Shown here: positions 32,894 through 32,901 of the stretch, piece after piece | How positions within the stretch are numbered: position 1 is the first letter of the stretch | Layout of the letters: every line of letters starts with the position of its first letter | NCBI GenBank assembly: GCA_001430745.1 | Contig: KQ482076.1 | Location: 83,552 to 116,452 of the forward strand | From: Auxenochlorella pyrenoidosa | Taxonomy: Eukaryota; Chlorophyta; Trebouxiophyceae; Chlorellales; Chlorellaceae | Direction: 5' to 3' | Length of the DNA stretch: 32,901 nt | Position numbers and translations under genes: made by a program | Notes under the pieces: generated by a model | Databases searched by the model: none | Told to the model about the DNA's origin: nothing | What the model saw: the letters and a program-made list of their open reading frames with translations, nothing else

Positions 32894-32901
32894 CCGCCCC
32901 C

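Overview
This window looks like nuclear DNA of a green alga, most likely a core chlorophyte of the Chlorella / Trebouxiophyceae type. It is very GC-rich, and every recognisable gene is cut by many short GT-AG or GC-AG introns. TGTAA-type 3' end signals sit downstream of two genes, and the best protein matches are to plant and fungal families. No bacterial, plasmid, viral or CRISPR structure was seen. Position 36 is an N, and 13785-14172 is a 388-base assembly gap.

Layout. (1) 110-4035, plus strand: C-terminal three quarters of the ATPase OLA1 (YchF/Obg family), whose 5' end lies before the window. (2) 4658 to about 11548, minus strand: a 21-exon gene for a fungal/plant-type PhoD-like metallophosphatase. 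(3) 11702-12601, plus strand, divergent from (2): an unrecognised 120-residue Lys/Ala-rich protein. (4) 12997-16261, minus strand: a sugar-phosphate / nucleotide-sugar transporter of the TPT (drug/metabolite transporter) family, with the assembly gap in one intron. (5) 18137 to about 20584, minus strand: a low-complexity protein rich in S/T-P motifs, not recognised and less certain. (6) 22014-24546, plus strand: a complete typical 2-Cys peroxiredoxin of 197 residues. (7) 25212 to beyond 32901, minus strand: the C-terminal 1007 residues of a DNA polymerase theta / TEBICHI homologue, made of the end of the helicase region, a Gln/Ala/Pro linker, a degenerate exonuclease-like region and an intact family-A polymerase.

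Gene models were built by hand from conserved protein blocks, splice dinucleotides and codon phase. Phase closes at all 68 introns of the seven genes, and about 11 of these need a GC donor. The genes are unrelated housekeeping genes and do not form a pathway. Pairs (2)/(3) and (5)/(6) are head-to-head; (1)/(2), (3)/(4) and (6)/(7) are tail-to-tail.

The most unusual signal is a recurring pattern. At six exon edges in four genes, a short copy (20-50 bases) of the exon edge, including its splice site, lies about 40-110 bases away inside the adjoining intron. A seventh, weaker copy lies in the last polymerase intron, and an eighth duplication covers a stop codon. At least one copy gives an in-frame alternative acceptor (102 bases, polymerase theta) and another a possible 15-base in-frame cassette. 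This may reflect intron growth, splice-site shifting or alternative splicing through local tandem duplication, and can be tested with RNA reads.
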